From Wenzhouxiangella sp. (GTDB lineage: Bacteria; Pseudomonadota; Gammaproteobacteria; Xanthomonadales; Wenzhouxiangellaceae): DNA of 15,533 nt. Positions within the stretch are counted from its first letter, which is position 1; each line of letters opens with the position of its first letter. Below, piece by piece: positions 14,318 through 15,533 of this stretch. The stretch lies in contig SKKV01000233.1 of NCBI GenBank assembly GCA_007123575.1, positions 1 to 15,533 on the forward strand, given 5' to 3'. The notes below the pieces were generated by a model. That model had not been told where the DNA came from and did not search any database. It worked only from the letters and a program-made list of their open reading frames with translations. A program made the translations under genes and the position numbers.

Positions 14318-15533
14318 TTGCGGAATTTGGACAGATCTCGCTGATCCTGGCTCTCATCCTGGCCGTCATTCTCGGCACTTTGCCGCTTTGGGGTGCTTAC
14401 CGAAACAACGATGCGTTGATGAACCTGGCGCCGTCGCTGGTGGCCGGGCATTTCGTCTTCACCCTGGCCGCCTTCCTGTCGCTGGCAACCTTGTTTTTGC
14501 GCCATGACTTCACTGTCATCAACGTTGCCACCAATTCCAACCTGCTGCTGCCCTGGTACTACCGGGTCAGTGCCACCTGGGGCAGTCACGAAGGATCGCT
14601 ATTGCTGTGGGTCCTGATGCTGGCCGGCTGGATGCTGGCCGTCGCCGTGTTCTCGCGCAAGGTGCTGCCCAAGGTTTTCTTGACCCGCGTGCTGTCGGTG
14701 ATGGGCCTGGTGTCGATCGGCTTTCTGCTGTTCACCATCCTGACCTCCAACCCCTTTGACCGCATTCTGCCCGGCCCGGTCGACGGCCAGGACTTAAATC
14801 CGCTCTTGCAGGACCCGGGCATGATCTTCCACCCGCCCCTGCTGTACATGGGCTATGTCGGTTTCGCTGTCGCTTTCGGCTTTGCCATCGCCGGCCTGCT
14901 GGGCGGGCGCATCGAGCGTGACTGGGTGCGCTGGTCGCGCCCGTGGACGCTGATGGCCTGGGCATTCCTGACCGGCGGTATCACCCTGGGCTCCTGGTGG
15001 GCTTATTACGAACTTGGCTGGGGCGGCTGGTGGTTCTGGGACCCGGTCGAAAATGCCTCGTTCATTCCCTGGCTGCTGGGCACCGCGCTGATTCACTCCC
15101 AGGCCGTGACCGAAAAGCGCGGCGCCTTTCCCGCCTGGACCGTGTTGCTGGCCATTGCCGCGTTCTCGACTTCGCTGCTGGGCACCTTCCTGGTGCGCTC
15201 CGGCGTGCTGACTTCGGTCCATGCTTTTGCTACCGACCCCGAGCGCGGCGTATTCATCCTGGCCTTCATGGCCGTGGTCACGGGGGCAGCCCTGCTGCTT
15301 TATGCATTGCGCGCGCCACGCATCATGACCGGCAAGGGCTTCGATTTTGTCAGCCGCGAATCGGCGCTGTTGATGAACAACGTGTTCTTTGCCGTCGCCG
15401 CCGGCATGGTTTTACTGGGCACGCTCTACCCACTGATCATCGACTTCATGGGCTGGGGCCAGATTTCGGTCGGCCCGCCCTACTTCAGTGCCATGTTCAT
15501 TCTGCTGATGACACCGATCGTGATGCTGATGCC
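14314..15533 (+). CDS. ccmF: Heme lyase subunit CcmF, N-terminal 406 codons (3' end outside window)
   Basis: This is the large inner-membrane subunit that passes heme from CcmE to apocytochrome c. The reading frame starts at ATG 14314, overlapping the ccmE stop (ATGA), with AGAGG 9 bases before it, and stays open to the window end; the family length is about 650, so about 60 percent is visible. The WWD domain WGGWWFWDPVENASF is at 236-250. His173 in FHPPLLYMG, His261 and His303 in VHAFATDP have the same numbers as the E. coli heme-ligand and WWD-flanking histidines; the fourth, near residue 491, is beyond the window. Many hydrophobic helices are present. ccmG, ccmH or ccmI are expected downstream but not seen here. 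Confidence 0.96.
   Translation, partial: MIAEFGQISLILALILAVILGTLPLWGAYRNNDALMNLAPSLVAGHFVFTLAAFLSLATLFLRHDFTVINVATNSNLLLPWYYRVSATWGSHEGSLLLWVLMLAGWMLAVAVFSRKVLPKVFLTRVLSVMGLVSIGFLLFTILTSNPFDRILPGPVDGQDLNPLLQDPGMIFHPPLLYMGYVGFAVAFGFAIAGLLGGRIERDWVRWSRPWTLMAWAFLTGGITLGSWWAYYELGWGGWWFWDPVENASFIPWLLGTALIHSQAVTEKRGAFPAWTVLLAIAAFSTSLLGTFLVRSGVLTSVHAFATDPERGVFILAFMAVVTGAALLLYALRAPRIMTGKGFDFVSRESALLMNNVFFAVAAGMVLLGTLYPLIIDFMGWGQISVGPPYFSAMFILLMTPIVMLM

Overview
The window is chromosomal DNA with high GC content. It is gene-dense and looks like a free-living gammaproteobacterium. The relatives I would guess are Lysobacterales/Wenzhouxiangella-like or Chromatiales-like bacteria. The basis is a kynurenine 3-monooxygenase/kynureninase pair, an E. 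coli-type glutathione reductase with matching residue numbers, a System I cytochrome c maturation (ccm) operon, and a large secreted subtilase with C-terminal repeats. The taxonomic guess is inference only. No mobile element, CRISPR array, tRNA or rRNA was seen, and no gap between genes exceeds about 140 bases.

Region 1 (1-2908, + strand): the C-terminal part of kynureninase, then kynurenine 3-monooxygenase, then a TVP38/TMEM64 (VTT/DedA-like) membrane protein. Each junction is a 4-base stop/start overlap, so the three look translationally coupled. The two enzymes act on kynurenine in tryptophan breakdown, or in de novo NAD synthesis if a 3-hydroxyanthranilate dioxygenase is present elsewhere.

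Region 2 (2977-5347, - strand): a soluble family 2 glycosyltransferase followed one base later by a polytopic GT-C (GT39/ArnT-like) glycosyltransferase. This looks like a two-step module that makes a polyprenyl-phosphate sugar and then transfers it.

Region 3 (5383-9529, - strand): one secreted S8 subtilisin-like protease of about 1359 residues. It has a signal peptide, an I9-like propeptide, a catalytic domain with a protease-associated insert, an Fn3-like domain, a PPC-like domain and a duplicated C-terminal module. A good intrinsic terminator follows it.

Region 4 (9674-11029, - strand): glutathione reductase, 451 residues, with all expected catalytic and NADPH-specificity residues.

Region 5 (11030-15533, + strand): a 140-base divergent promoter region with an FNR/Anr-like box, then a DUF3293 protein and ccmA, ccmB, ccmC, ccmD, ccmE and the first 406 codons of ccmF. 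CcmABCD moves and loads heme onto the chaperone CcmE, and CcmF transfers it to apocytochrome c in the periplasm. The short ccmD gene (56 codons) is easy to miss. Placing DUF3293 as the first cistron of the ccm operon, behind an oxygen-responsive-looking box, is the least expected arrangement here. Nothing in the window clearly amounts to an entirely new system. The main leads are this DUF3293-ccm linkage, the VTT protein coupled to the kynurenine genes, and the unusual C-terminus of the subtilase.
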